Assembly: GCF_001458295.1 (NCBI RefSeq)
Contig: NZ_CYUD01000002.1
Span: 1-64,000 of the forward strand
Source: Ruegeria denitrificans
GTDB lineage: Bacteria > Pseudomonadota > Alphaproteobacteria > Rhodobacterales > Rhodobacteraceae
Length of the DNA: 64,000 nucleotides
Direction of reading: 5' to 3'
Below are positions 1 to 8,408 of the stretch, one piece after another. The position numbers were made by a program, and so were the translations under genes. Within the stretch, counting starts at the first letter, position 1, and every line of letters begins with the position of its first letter. Below the pieces are notes generated by a model. The model saw only the letters and a list, made by a program, of their open reading frames with translations, was not told the origin of the DNA and made no database searches.

Positions 1-175
1 AAAAAGACCGCGAATATCACCAGAAAACACTTGCAATGCAGGAGCCACCCACAGAGGTCACTCAACATTGGTGTCAAATGCTGCGTTTGCAGCCCGCTTT
101 GCAGTCATTCGCTGCAATAGTGAAGGTACACCAATACTGGGGTTCGCTAATTTGCCCAAATTTCAAAAGCAGCAC

Positions 176-210
176 AAAAACGCCGCATCCGCGCTTTTGG
201 CGGCTGCGGC
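176..210 (-). terminator. Intrinsic terminator
   Basis: Read on the minus strand, an 11-bp stem with one mismatch (182-192 with 200-210, 7-nt loop) is followed by five T (176-180). It lies 28 bp after the stop codon of the minus-strand reading frame ending at 238, which supports that frame being, or having been, a transcribed gene. Confidence 0.55.
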
Positions 211-237
211 ATATTCGTTAGCTGGGTGTTTCTTCAG

Positions 238-426
238 TCAGATCGTTCGCTGCACCTGCTCGATTTCGGTACAGGTAGACGTCTGTCCAAGTGCATCACC
301 GCTTTCTTCGAATATCGCAAAACTATCGGCCGAAATATTCGAGCCGATTTCAGTGACGTCGCCCATCGCTGGCATGAAACCGCCTATTACCTGCGCGTCT
401 GATGCGAGGCTTAGCGTAACATGCAT
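238..426 (-). pseudogene. Short hypothetical ORF, probably a gene remnant
   Basis: This is a 62-residue frame whose composition looks protein-like (acidic, Ser/Thr rich) and which is followed by a good intrinsic terminator. The first ATG sits directly after an in-frame stop and has no clear ribosome binding site, so the 5' part is probably lost and the frame may be the 3' end of a decayed gene. The family is not recognised. The flanking DNA (1-175 and 427-649) shows no convincing gene. A real small protein remains possible. Confidence 0.35.
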
Positions 427-649
427 TCAGTGTTCAACATTTCAACTTGTCAGGTGACTGAATCGCAGAACATTCAGACCCATTCGAGTCGGTATCTTCA
501 CGTGCAGAAAGCCCAAGACGACACTCGCTATCGCACCAACCAATATTTGTGGCACCAGCGGTTCAAAGTTGTTCTGCCTGACAGAAAAAAACCATTTCGC
601 TGCAACCAAAGTCAATCACTGAGATCTGCCGTACTTGGCTAATTCTGCG

Positions 650-1534
650 TTACGCAAGTTCAGCAGCCCCGATCTTATCCCAAAGTTCGCTGGCAACCAC
701 ACCGGCAGGCTGGTCTCTCCGTCTAATTTTGAAAATCATCGTTCGGCGTATTGGGAACCGTTCCAGATTGAGGGGTATCAAAGCCCCGGACCGCCGCTCC
801 TCCTCGGTCATGTGGTCCGGCAGACCGCCCCAGCCGAGGCCGGCGAGGATCACTTTTTTCTTGGCCGCGAGATCCGAGACGGTCCATTTCAGGCTCCCCG
901 GCAGTATATCGCGGCTCTGTTCATGCGTGGTGCCGCCTGTGCCCGCCGTAATCACCTGCACATGGCTTTGCATCTCAGTTGTCGATATTGCGCGGGAACC
1001 GGTCGGCAGATTCAGATCGGGGCTGGCCACTGGCCGGATTGTCACCTCCGCGACCGGCACTGCCTCAACGTCGTCCAGAGGCACCCCGTCAAGCGATGCA
1101 AGCGCGATATCCGCCTTGCCCTCCATTAACCGTGCGATCGGGCCGCCCATCATCTCCATACGCAGCCGAAGATGAGTTGCAGGGTGACTCCGACCTGTGT
1201 CGGCAAGCGCTGGCAGAAAAGTATCCAGATCCATAGTGGCACTGACGGCAATATTCAGTTCCGGCTCTTCTCGGGCGCGCAACCGAGCAGCGGTGGTTCT
1301 AAGCCCTTGCATCTGCCGCAACACCCGAGAGGCTTCTCGATAGAAGATCTCGCCGGCCGGCGTGAGCGAGGGCCGGTAGGCTTCGCGGCTGAACAATTCC
1401 AGCTCCAGCTCCTCTTCCAATTGACGGATGGTGTGGCTGATGGCGGATTGTGATTTGTGAAGGCGCTCAGCCGCACCGCGAAAGGTGCCGGTTGAGACAA
1501 TTGCCTCAAAGGCAATGAGTTGGTCGTGTTTCAT
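650..1534 (-). CDS. LysR-family transcriptional regulator
   Basis: This 294-residue protein has an N-terminal winged helix-turn-helix (about residues 4-62, with the typical 'AAERLHKSQSAISHTIRQLE' recognition region) followed by a LysR substrate-binding domain. The length is normal for the family. The gene is divergent from the GST/NTF2/tautomerase/nitronate-monooxygenase operon starting at 1644, and the 109-bp gap holds a dyad of LysR-box type. By the usual logic of the family it probably controls that operon and itself in response to an effector that cannot be named from sequence. The function is family-level; the target is inferred from position. Confidence 0.85.
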   Translation of the reverse strand: MKHDQLIAFEAIVSTGTFRGAAERLHKSQSAISHTIRQLEEELELELFSREAYRPSLTPAGEIFYREASRVLRQMQGLRTTAARLRAREEPELNIAVSATMDLDTFLPALADTGRSHPATHLRLRMEMMGGPIARLMEGKADIALASLDGVPLDDVEAVPVAEVTIRPVASPDLNLPTGSRAISTTEMQSHVQVITAGTGGTTHEQSRDILPGSLKWTVSDLAAKKKVILAGLGWGGLPDHMTEEERRSGALIPLNLERFPIRRTMIFKIRRRDQPAGVVASELWDKIGAAELA

Positions 1535-1564
1535 AGACTCTCAACATGATCTGTTTTCCTAATC

Positions 1565-1588
1565 ATAATTGTGAAAAGACAATATTAT
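1565..1588. promoter_or_regulatory. Probable LysR operator
   Basis: An interrupted dyad pairs TTGT (1569-1572) with ACAA (1579-1582), with AT-rich extensions on both sides, and contains a T-N11-A core. It lies in the gap between the divergent LysR gene and the GST operon, where LysR-type proteins usually bind. Confidence 0.4.
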
Positions 1589-1643
1589 CAATCAATCATA
1601 TCGCCGGGTATTCAGATGGCATCGCTCAACACAGGAGAATGCC

Positions 1644-2255
1644 ATGAAACTCTACTACAAACCCGGCGCGTGCCCCCTGGCCAGCCACATCGCCCTGTAT
1701 GAAACTGGCCGTCCGTTTGAAATCGAGGCCGTGGACACTGCGGCAGGCCAAACTGAAAGCGGTGCTGACTATCATACGATCAACCCCAAAGGATACGTTC
1801 CGGCTCTGGGTTTGGAAGACGGTAGCGTCCTCACCGAAGGAGCCGCTGTTCTTCAATTTATCGCGGACAGCCATCCCGAAGCGGCTCTGGCGCCGGTAGC
1901 CGGCACCTTGGCCCGAGCTCGGATGCAGGAACAGCTCAACTGGATTGGGACCGAGTTGCACAAGGCCTTCGGCCCGCTATTCCGCGACGGCACGTCCGAG
2001 GCTGACAAAGACACCGCCCGCACCGCTGTTGCGGGCAAATTTGATCTGATCGAAGCGCAACTGGAGGATGGCCGCGCGTGGTTGGTTTCGAACCAGTTCT
2101 CTGTAGCTGACGCATACCTATTCGTGGTCGCGAACTGGGCGAATTTCACCGGCATCGACCTGTCTCGTTGGCCCCGGCTGGCGGCGTTTGTAAGCCGTAG
2201 TGCTGCCCGTCCATCTGCTCAGGCCGCGATGCGTGCCGAGGGGTTGATCCAATGA
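1644..2255 (+). CDS. Glutathione S-transferase
   Basis: This 203-residue soluble protein has an N-terminal thioredoxin-like domain starting 'MKLYYKPGACPLASHIAL', with Cys10 in the position of the bacterial beta-class GST cysteine, and the cis-proline segment 'GYVPAL' near residues 51-56. An all-helical C-terminal domain follows. It should conjugate or reduce electrophiles with glutathione in the cytoplasm. An AGGAG site precedes the ATG. It is the first gene of an overlapping operon with an NTF2-like protein, a tautomerase and a nitronate monooxygenase, which suggests detoxification or use of a nitro, aromatic or otherwise electrophilic compound. Confidence 0.85.
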   Translation: MKLYYKPGACPLASHIALYETGRPFEIEAVDTAAGQTESGADYHTINPKGYVPALGLEDGSVLTEGAAVLQFIADSHPEAALAPVAGTLARARMQEQLNWIGTELHKAFGPLFRDGTSEADKDTARTAVAGKFDLIEAQLEDGRAWLVSNQFSVADAYLFVVANWANFTGIDLSRWPRLAAFVSRSAARPSAQAAMRAEGLIQ

Positions 2256-2632
2256 CGCCCGCCGACCACAAAAAGGTCGGCGAACTGATGGAGGCCTATT
2301 TCGAAGGCCTCCATCAGGCCGATAGCACCATGTTGCGCAGAGTGTTCCATCCCCAGCTGGCCTACGTCTGTGCCACTGAAGGTGATGAGCTGTATCTGGA
2401 TCTCGAGACCTACATGGGTCGCGTGGACGGGCGTGAGCCACCGGCCAGACGCGGTGATCCGCGTGAGGAGGAAGTGCTGGAGATCGCATTTGCCAGCGAC
2501 AGGTTGGCCCGTGTCAGCGCCCGGATGACCATGATGGGGCGGGATTTCCATGACCTGCTGACCCTTGTCCGCTACGGCACAGAATGGCGCATCGTTGCGA
2601 AAGTGTTTTCCTATGTTCCGCGAAAGGACTGA
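2252..2632 (+). CDS. NTF2-like (SnoaL/DUF4440-type) protein
   Basis: This 126-residue single-domain protein overlaps the GST stop codon by 4 bp (ATGA), so the two are translationally coupled. The opening helix 'KKVGELMEAYFEGLHQAD' and the C-terminal strands '...TLVRYGTEWRIVAKVFSYV' fit the NTF2-like cone fold used by SnoaL-type isomerases and lumazine-binding-like proteins. Possible roles are isomerase, dehydratase or ligand binding; the substrate cannot be told. Its place between GST and tautomerase suggests it acts on an intermediate of the same pathway. Confidence 0.7.
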   Translation: MTPADHKKVGELMEAYFEGLHQADSTMLRRVFHPQLAYVCATEGDELYLDLETYMGRVDGREPPARRGDPREEEVLEIAFASDRLARVSARMTMMGRDFHDLLTLVRYGTEWRIVAKVFSYVPRKD

Positions 2633-2635
2633 CCC

Positions 2636-2857
2636 ATGCCATACGTGAATATCAAAGTGACACGCGAAGGCGGTCCTGACGGCACAGGTCCAAGTGCAGA
2701 TCAAAAAGCGCAGCTGATTATCGGGGTTACGGACCTTCTGCACAACGTTCTGGGCAAGAACCCGGCCACAACCTTTGTGGTGATAAACGAAGTTCCGCTG
2801 GAAGATTGGGGCGTTGGCGGGCTGCCGGTGCAAGAGTACCGGAAACAGACGCTATGA
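2636..2857 (+). CDS. 4-oxalocrotonate tautomerase-family protein
   Basis: This 73-residue protein begins 'MPYVNIKVTREG': removal of Met leaves the N-terminal Pro1 that is the catalytic base of the tautomerase superfamily. Its length is near the usual 60-75 residues of a 4-oxalocrotonate tautomerase monomer, which forms oligomers. It starts 3 bp after the previous stop codon and overlaps the next gene by 4 bp. The family does keto-enol tautomerisation and sometimes dehalogenation or hydration. It probably processes an unsaturated keto-acid-like intermediate of this operon. Confidence 0.8.
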   Translation: MPYVNIKVTREGGPDGTGPSADQKAQLIIGVTDLLHNVLGKNPATTFVVINEVPLEDWGVGGLPVQEYRKQTL

Positions 2858-3825
2858 AGACGCGGCTGACTGAGGCGCTGGGGATCACCTGTCCGGTGAT
2901 CCAGGCACCGATGGCGTTTGCTGCAGGCGGTGCGCTCGCCAGCGCCGTATCCAGCGCCGGCGGTCTGGGCATGATTGGGGGCGCCTACGGTGATGCCGCC
3001 TGGATCGGCCAACAGTTCGATATCGCTGCGGGTACCCGCGTGGGTTGCGGGCTAATCACTTGGAAGCTTGCGGAACAGCCGGACCTTCTCGACCAAGTGC
3101 TGGCGCGTGATCCCGCTGCACTGTTCCTGTCATTTGGCAATCCGGCACCATTCGCTCCAGCGATCATGGAAGCCGGTGTGCCGCTGATCTGCCAGGTCCA
3201 GACTTTGCGCGATGCGCGGCAGGCACTGGATTGCGGCGCAGACATCATTGTCGCCCAGGGGGCGGAAGCTGGCGGCCATGGTGAAGCGCGCGGCACCTTT
3301 GCTCTGGTTCCCGAGATCGCTGATGAGATCGCGCGCCAAAACAACGAGGCGTTGCTCTGCGCTGCTGGCGGTATTTCGGACGGGCGTGGCCTGGCGGCGG
3401 CCCTGATGCTTGGGGCAGATGGGGCGGTAATCGGTACGCGGTTCTGGGCCTCGCACGAGGCACTGGTACATCCGCGTATACTTGATCGCGCGCTCGACGC
3501 AACAGGTGACGACACCGTCCGCACGGTGGTGGTGGACGTGGTCCGCGGTTTTAATTGGCCCCGCCGCTACAACGGCCGTGTTCTGCGTAACCCGTTCATT
3601 CAGAAATGGCACGGCGCAGAAGACGCGTTAAAGCTGGAAGCGGGCATTGAAGCGGCAAAGTGGGCGGCAGCTCAGGAAGCCGGGAATCTTGATGTAGCAA
3701 CCGCCTTTGCAGGCGAGGGCATCGGTTTGATCAGTTCTGCGGCACCCGCCGGCGATATTCTGGCGAAGCTCATGGCGGACGTGCAGCGGTGTCTGGCTGA
3801 GGCGGCTTCCGTCGCAGAACGATAA
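2854..3825 (+). CDS. Nitronate monooxygenase / 2-nitropropane dioxygenase-family flavoprotein
   Basis: The 323-residue frame starts at the ATG overlapping the tautomerase stop ('MKTRLTEALGITCPVIQAPM'), which matches the normal N-terminus of the family; a longer reading from 2806 is less likely. A TIM-barrel FMN enzyme is indicated by the 'QAPM' first strand, 'AQGAEAGGHGE' with the His used as catalytic base, and 'GADGAVIGTRFWAS' for phosphate binding. It should oxidise alkyl nitronates with oxygen. Some members are instead enoyl reductases, so the substrate is uncertain. It is the last gene of the operon. Confidence 0.8.
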   Translation: MKTRLTEALGITCPVIQAPMAFAAGGALASAVSSAGGLGMIGGAYGDAAWIGQQFDIAAGTRVGCGLITWKLAEQPDLLDQVLARDPAALFLSFGNPAPFAPAIMEAGVPLICQVQTLRDARQALDCGADIIVAQGAEAGGHGEARGTFALVPEIADEIARQNNEALLCAAGGISDGRGLAAALMLGADGAVIGTRFWASHEALVHPRILDRALDATGDDTVRTVVVDVVRGFNWPRRYNGRVLRNPFIQKWHGAEDALKLEAGIEAAKWAAAQEAGNLDVATAFAGEGIGLISSAAPAGDILAKLMADVQRCLAEAASVAER

Positions 3826-3994
3826 AACGCAGTGCTGGGCCACTTAGGGCTGCGAGCGACCTATTAGGTTCACCGCAGAGAACGGCAACATTGAGCACAT
3901 TTCAACCTATGCTGCACTGCGGATGATCGGCAGCTATCAAGCCATCTTCTGATCTTGCGATCAGAGATTGAGTTCAGTTTGTTTTTTTGCCGCG

Positions 3995-5245
3995 CTATTC
4001 AAACGGGAAACTGTCCAGCCGTTCGGCCCCTGTTTCTGTGACCAGAACCTGGGTTTCCAGTTTAATGCTCTCCGAGCCTTCCTCGGCGATCAGGCTTTCC
4101 ACACAGACAACTTGACCTGATTCAAAACAGCCCGTCGTGGCACCGGGACCCCAGTCCACATGTAAAGGCACCACCGGCCATTCATCGGCCATGCCAACGC
4201 CGTGGACCGCCAGTGAATAGCGGTAGGGCACATGAGCCCCTGGGATGCGCCAGCTTTCAGCATTGAATTCGTCAAAGCTCATACCCGGGCGAACAAGGTC
4301 TAGATTGTGGTAAATCTGCTCCAGTGCCGTGTCGTATAGCCGCCGCTGCCTATCCTTCATCTGTGAATTGCCGCAGGTCCAGGAACGTGAAAGGTCTGCG
4401 CAGTATCCGTAAGGTCCTATCATGTCGGTATCGAACGAGATCATCTCGCCCTTCTGACACACCCGGTCAGAACATTCCTGATACCAGGGATTGGTTCGCG
4501 GGCCGCAAGTCAGCAGCTTGGTTTCCAGCCAATCGCCGCCAGACCGGGCGTTCTCAAAGTGCAGGTGCGCCCATAATTCCCGTTCAGTGACACCGGGATG
4601 GGAATGGTTGTAGATTCGAGCCATTCCTGCCTCGCAGACACGGATGGTCCAACGCATCAACTCAATCTCGTCTACGGATTTGATCGACCTGGCTATTTCG
4701 GTCAGTTGTGTCCCTTCCACATAGGCCAGCCCCCGCGCCTCAAGCGCATGAACCCCGCTGCCACCCAGACTGTCGCAGGCGATGCGCGTGTTGCCTCCAC
4801 CGTATTGCCGGATCAGGTCGGCAATCTCATCGGCCCAGATGTTGGTAGCGGCCTCAACCCTGTCGCCCGAGGCCATGAACATCCAAGTCTTGGCAACTCG
4901 GATTTCGTCAATGCCAGGCAGGCCCTCGCATTGGTGCAGACACCCCTTGAATTCAAACATGATCGCAGGGCCACCGGCAAGAATGAGCGCGTAGCGCATC
5001 TGGTTGTGGAGCGTCCAGACCTGCATATTCGAGCTGTCAAAGGCATAGCGGATGTTGCAGGGATCATAGAGTAACAGCGCCGCACAATCTGACTGGTTCA
5101 GCGCCGCACGCAAGCGGCCTAGACGGTATGCGCGCGCGCGTTCGAGTACATCATCACAGACTGGGCTCTTAAGCGGTTTGTTCCCGCCTTCGGCGTTCAG
5201 ATAAGTGAGCTTTCGATCATCCTTGAATGCCGTATCCATGCTCAT
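3995..5245 (-). CDS. dddP: DddP-family M24-fold protein (DMSP lyase or close paralogue)
   Basis: This 416-residue protein has the pita-bread fold of M24 aminopeptidases and resembles roseobacter DddP along its length, for example 'GPRTNPWYQEC' and 'ISFDTDMIG'. All six metal ligands of DddP have counterparts (Asp272, Asp274, Asp284, His348, Glu383, Glu397). Tyr343 and Asp354 stand where the catalytic Tyr and Asp of DddP are. DddP cleaves dimethylsulfoniopropionate to DMS and acrylate. From memory of the family the similarity is about half, so a related substrate is possible. It overlaps the upstream oxygenase gene by 4 bp, which is not the usual dddP neighbourhood. Confidence 0.7.
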   Translation of the reverse strand: MSMDTAFKDDRKLTYLNAEGGNKPLKSPVCDDVLERARAYRLGRLRAALNQSDCAALLLYDPCNIRYAFDSSNMQVWTLHNQMRYALILAGGPAIMFEFKGCLHQCEGLPGIDEIRVAKTWMFMASGDRVEAATNIWADEIADLIRQYGGGNTRIACDSLGGSGVHALEARGLAYVEGTQLTEIARSIKSVDEIELMRWTIRVCEAGMARIYNHSHPGVTERELWAHLHFENARSGGDWLETKLLTCGPRTNPWYQECSDRVCQKGEMISFDTDMIGPYGYCADLSRSWTCGNSQMKDRQRRLYDTALEQIYHNLDLVRPGMSFDEFNAESWRIPGAHVPYRYSLAVHGVGMADEWPVVPLHVDWGPGATTGCFESGQVVCVESLIAEEGSESIKLETQVLVTETGAERLDSFPFE

Positions 5246-6027
5246 GCAGCACGACCATAAAAACCAATGCGTTCCTTTTCGGAGAACTGCACGCCCGGGC
5301 GTTCATAAAAAGAAAAGACTGCGATAATCCGGTCCCGATCACCCTTCACGGGAGTAACGCGATGGGCGGTGTTCTTACCCTTGAAGATATTGAGCGTGCC
5401 GGGTTCCAATACAATGCGCGTGGGGTTGCGGCGCCCTTCCAGCAAGTCGGCGACGCCAGCATAATTCGGATCGTCTTCACTGCGCAGGTCCTGGTCATAT
5501 TCAAACTCGCCGCCGACTTCAGGCGCTTGCAACAGCAGGGTCGTTGTGAACTCAGACCGATCAAAATGCCAGTTCAGCGCCTGCCCTTCGTGATATCCCA
5601 TTACATTCACGCGGGCCAACGGATCTTGCATTGTGAAAAGCTCGGGTTTGTCCATCACGGCAGCTAAGAATTGCGCGAATGGTGACCATTCATAAAGCTG
5701 GATCACCGCCGCCTGACCCATCTGATCGGCACAAATCGTGCGGTTTGAAGTCTCAAACTTGGTTAGCGCCGGATGATCGGCGGGCAGCTCCTCAATCTCA
5801 TTTTTGAAATAGATGTTGTGTTTGCGCGCGTGGATGAAGGCCTCAGCCTCCAGAACCGGCTTCAGTTCAGCAACAGCCTTTGGCAACGCGTCTACTTTTA
5901 TGAAAGCTGCAAGGTTGAACAGACCTTCCTTTGCAAGCTTGGCCTTGCAGTCATCGACAAGAGCGATCCATTTCGGGCTACCGGGTTGATCCAGTGGGTA
6001 ATCCTGCAGATTGATATGGTCGCACAT
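5242..6027 (-). CDS. 2-oxoglutarate/Fe(II)-dependent oxygenase (HalD/BesD-like fold)
   Basis: This 261-residue protein has the jelly-roll facial triad: 'NWHFDRSEF' gives His154 and Asp156, 'NTAHRVTPV' gives His222, and Arg233 in 'DRDRIIAVF' is the likely 2-oxoglutarate binder. It recalls the family of radical halogenases acting on free amino acids (BesD/HalD), but those have Gly in place of the Asp. The intact HxD here predicts hydroxylation or demethylation rather than halogenation. A strong AAGGAGG lies 6 bp before the ATG. It is the first gene of the operon with the DddP-like gene and divergent from a LysR regulator. The substrate is unknown; a small amino acid, betaine or sulfonium is inferred. 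Confidence 0.7.
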   Translation of the reverse strand: MCDHINLQDYPLDQPGSPKWIALVDDCKAKLAKEGLFNLAAFIKVDALPKAVAELKPVLEAEAFIHARKHNIYFKNEIEELPADHPALTKFETSNRTICADQMGQAAVIQLYEWSPFAQFLAAVMDKPELFTMQDPLARVNVMGYHEGQALNWHFDRSEFTTTLLLQAPEVGGEFEYDQDLRSEDDPNYAGVADLLEGRRNPTRIVLEPGTLNIFKGKNTAHRVTPVKGDRDRIIAVFSFYERPGVQFSEKERIGFYGRAA

Positions 6028-6127
6028 GCCAGTCCTCCTTTATTCTGCCAAAACGCTAAGACCGTATGCTCTTTCCAATCAACAGTATTTCTAATTATGG
6101 TGGGAAAGAAAAACTTTCGAAGTGGTC

Positions 6128-7024
6128 ATGAGTTTTAACGCCCCCCTAAACGCTCTTAAAGCTTTTGAAGCCGCGGCCAGAACCGGGTCATTCACGGCCG
6201 CCGCTGCTGAACTGGGCGTCAGTTCGCCTGCTGTCAGCCAGCAGGTGAAACTGCTGGAAGAATTCTGGCAACAGGCGTTGTTTATCCGCCAGGGCAATCG
6301 GCTGTCGTTAACGGATGCAGGGCAGTCGGCTTATCCACAGTTGGCCCAGGCCATGGCCAGCTTGGCGGCTCTATCCGCCGAAATGCAAAGCGAGCAGATC
6401 AGAATGAATCGGCTGGTGCTGAGCGCGCCTCATTCGGTTGTGGAAACATGGCTGCCCAGCAGACTCGCACCGCTGATGAAATCAGATCAGTATACCCCAA
6501 TTGACGTGCGCATTGACGAGGACCCGATAGATTTTGCCCGTGACAAGATCGACATGCGGATTTTCTTTGGCCACGATCTGTACGGCGACTATCGGATCCA
6601 TAGCCTCTTTACAGATAGCTTGGTTGCAGTTGCCAGCCCGGATTTCATCCGCCGTTTCGGGTTACACGTGCAGGATGTGCCTGATAAATATTTGATCCAC
6701 ACCCATTGGGGCAGTGGGTTTTCCTCATCTCCGAATTGGGAATCTGTGCTTTCTTTGGGTAAAACCATCAATCGTCACCTGGGCATGTTGGTGCGCTCCA
6801 GCAGCGTAGCATTGAAATTTGCGCGCCATGGTTTTGGCGTTGCTTTGGTCCCGGCGGCGATGGCGACTGATGATCTGTCCTCGGAATTGGTCGTGCAAAT
6901 GGATAGCCCACCCTTGGAATTGACAAGTAGTTATCGCATTGCCCATCCAAAACGGCTGCAGTCCCACCCAACTATTGTTCGCGTACTGGATGTATTGTCA
7001 CAACCGACAAGCCAGTCGGAGTAA
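6128..7024 (+). CDS. LysR-family regulator (GcvA-like)
   Basis: This 298-residue protein starts at the second ATG ('MSFNAPLNALKAFEAAARTGSFTA'); an in-frame start 6 bp upstream is possible. The N-terminal HTH (about residues 6-65, 'AAAELGVSSPAVSQQVKLLE') and the effector domain are of the GcvA/AmpR subgroup. It is divergent from the 2OG oxygenase/DddP-like operon. The 100-bp gap contains a CTTTCC...GGAAAG inverted repeat (6071-6076 and 6103-6108) that could be its site. It probably regulates that operon. Confidence 0.85.
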   Translation: MSFNAPLNALKAFEAAARTGSFTAAAAELGVSSPAVSQQVKLLEEFWQQALFIRQGNRLSLTDAGQSAYPQLAQAMASLAALSAEMQSEQIRMNRLVLSAPHSVVETWLPSRLAPLMKSDQYTPIDVRIDEDPIDFARDKIDMRIFFGHDLYGDYRIHSLFTDSLVAVASPDFIRRFGLHVQDVPDKYLIHTHWGSGFSSSPNWESVLSLGKTINRHLGMLVRSSSVALKFARHGFGVALVPAAMATDDLSSELVVQMDSPPLELTSSYRIAHPKRLQSHPTIVRVLDVLSQPTSQSE

Positions 7025-7503
7025 GACTCAGCCTTTATCATCATTGTGCGATGAAAGCTGCCGTTCCTAATTCACAAGAAGAAGGCTGTTTTGTCCACAT
7101 TTCGGCCTTTGCAAAGCCCAACGGTAAATGTCCGGTTTGGGCTGAGACCGGTCCTCAGCAACCATTGAACCAACGGCCAATTTGTCCGCAGAGCTGCTGT
7201 TCGCTCCTCATAGTGAACTCTCGAATGCTTGCTTTGAGCGGTGGTTTCAACTGATCACCGCAACACATACTTCAGGTAGCTACACCGATCAGTTCGACTG
7301 GCACTTACACTTTTTCACCATTGTGCCCGAACTACCGTTCTTGAGGCCGGGGTTTCGATTTTGACCAAGGCATAGCTCATATTTCCGGGAATGTCAGAGT
7401 AACGTTCTTGTATATGTACACGAATATGACCGCCGTCTAAGTTCAGTTTTTTGAGTTGGTCCAACGCCAAAAGCAACTATGCAACAATAAGGTTGATAGA
7501 CTT
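7025..7503. other. Intergenic stretch with degenerate dispersed-repeat-like sequence
   Basis: No frame here looks like a gene. The part around 7212-7243 contains a 'CGAATGCTTGCTTTGAGCGG'-like motif that recurs in degenerate form near 8175-8195 and, on the other strand, near 88-110. The rest is AT-richer than the flanking operons and has no clear hairpin terminator. Confidence 0.4.
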
Positions 7504-8136
7504 GTGAAAGATCAAAACTTTTGGCACGGCATCCACGTTGTATGTGGCTTCAGTAGCGTGGGGAAATCGGAGTACATTCGTCATTTGCTGACAACGCCCG
7601 GGCCATTTCTTGATGCGACACCAGTTTATGAGGCGATGTTTGGCAGCAAGGTGCGCAACGCACTGACATCTGGCGATGTGTTTCACCTAGATATTTCGAA
7701 TGACCCAAGCGAAGCCCGGCCAAACTACACGCCAGATGTGAATAATCACCCTATTGCAGCAAAAGGCGTATTTTCTCAGGGTATCACGAGTGTTGATTTT
7801 CTTATTGTTCCAGAGCGTATTCTGCGTGAACGCATAAGAAGGCGTGCGAAATTCAGCGATGACATAAACCTCCAGCGTCCAGATAGAGCATACCCCAGCG
7901 CAGAAAAACTTAGAGTACTCGATACCTGCCCGCTTGTAAGTCGGTATTCAGTTTGGATGGATTACTTCGAAGCCCGCAATGTTCAGATTCGCTATATTAA
8001 TTCTGGCAACCGTAGTTATAGAGAGATTGCGGGACGACAATCTGCACAGAAAATCCTCAGAAACGAAGACTCATTTTTCGATTTACTCGAACACGAAACA
8101 CGCGTCGCATTAAGACGTGTCAGGACGTTCTTCTGA
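7504..8136 (+). CDS. P-loop NTPase-like hypothetical protein
   Basis: The likely start is the GTG at 7504 (about 210 residues); an upstream start at 7456 is also open. Close to the N-terminus 'CGFSSVGKSEYI' is a clear Walker A motif (GxxxxGKS). The middle holds basic 'RERIRRRAKFSDD', which could be the lid of a small nucleotide kinase-like fold. No Walker B can be fixed. The family is not recognised; a kinase, or a nucleotide-dependent transferase related to the nearby sulfotransferases, are options. Codon use and base composition are less GC-rich than in flanking operons, suggesting accessory origin. Confidence 0.6.
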   Translation: MKDQNFWHGIHVVCGFSSVGKSEYIRHLLTTPGPFLDATPVYEAMFGSKVRNALTSGDVFHLDISNDPSEARPNYTPDVNNHPIAAKGVFSQGITSVDFLIVPERILRERIRRRAKFSDDINLQRPDRAYPSAEKLRVLDTCPLVSRYSVWMDYFEARNVQIRYINSGNRSYREIAGRQSAQKILRNEDSFFDLLEHETRVALRRVRTFF

Positions 8137-8408
8137 ATTTCTGACGGCATGACAAACGTCCCTATTGTGAACCTTCGAATGTCTGTTGTGAGCCCATTGC
8201 CGCCGTCGGCCAAACTTCGGTCCCTGGCATGTGCAGTTCGTCGCGCACCGCATATTCCAGGTCTTCAGGACAAGATTGCGAAAGGCGGATGAGCGGGACA
8301 AATGAATTGTCGAAAGAGCCTTGATTGCCCAAGTCCACCAAAAATCGCAAACTGGTTCAGATGGGCACGAGCACATGATTCTCTGAGTTTCTTTCCTTCA
8401 CATACCGC

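Noticed and set aside
3930..3985. Terminator after the nitronate monooxygenase gene
   Set aside because: A TCTGATC/GATCAGA stem exists, but the T-run starts about 17 bp after it, too far for a convincing intrinsic terminator.
5242..6027. Halogenase function for the 2OG oxygenase
   Set aside because: Its iron site keeps Asp156 (HxD); known Fe(II)/2OG halogenases have Gly or Ala at that position.
8110..8376. Minus-strand ORFs between the P-loop gene and the small membrane protein
   Set aside because: Cys/Arg-rich composition, no ribosome binding site, and overlap with a degenerate repeat-like motif.
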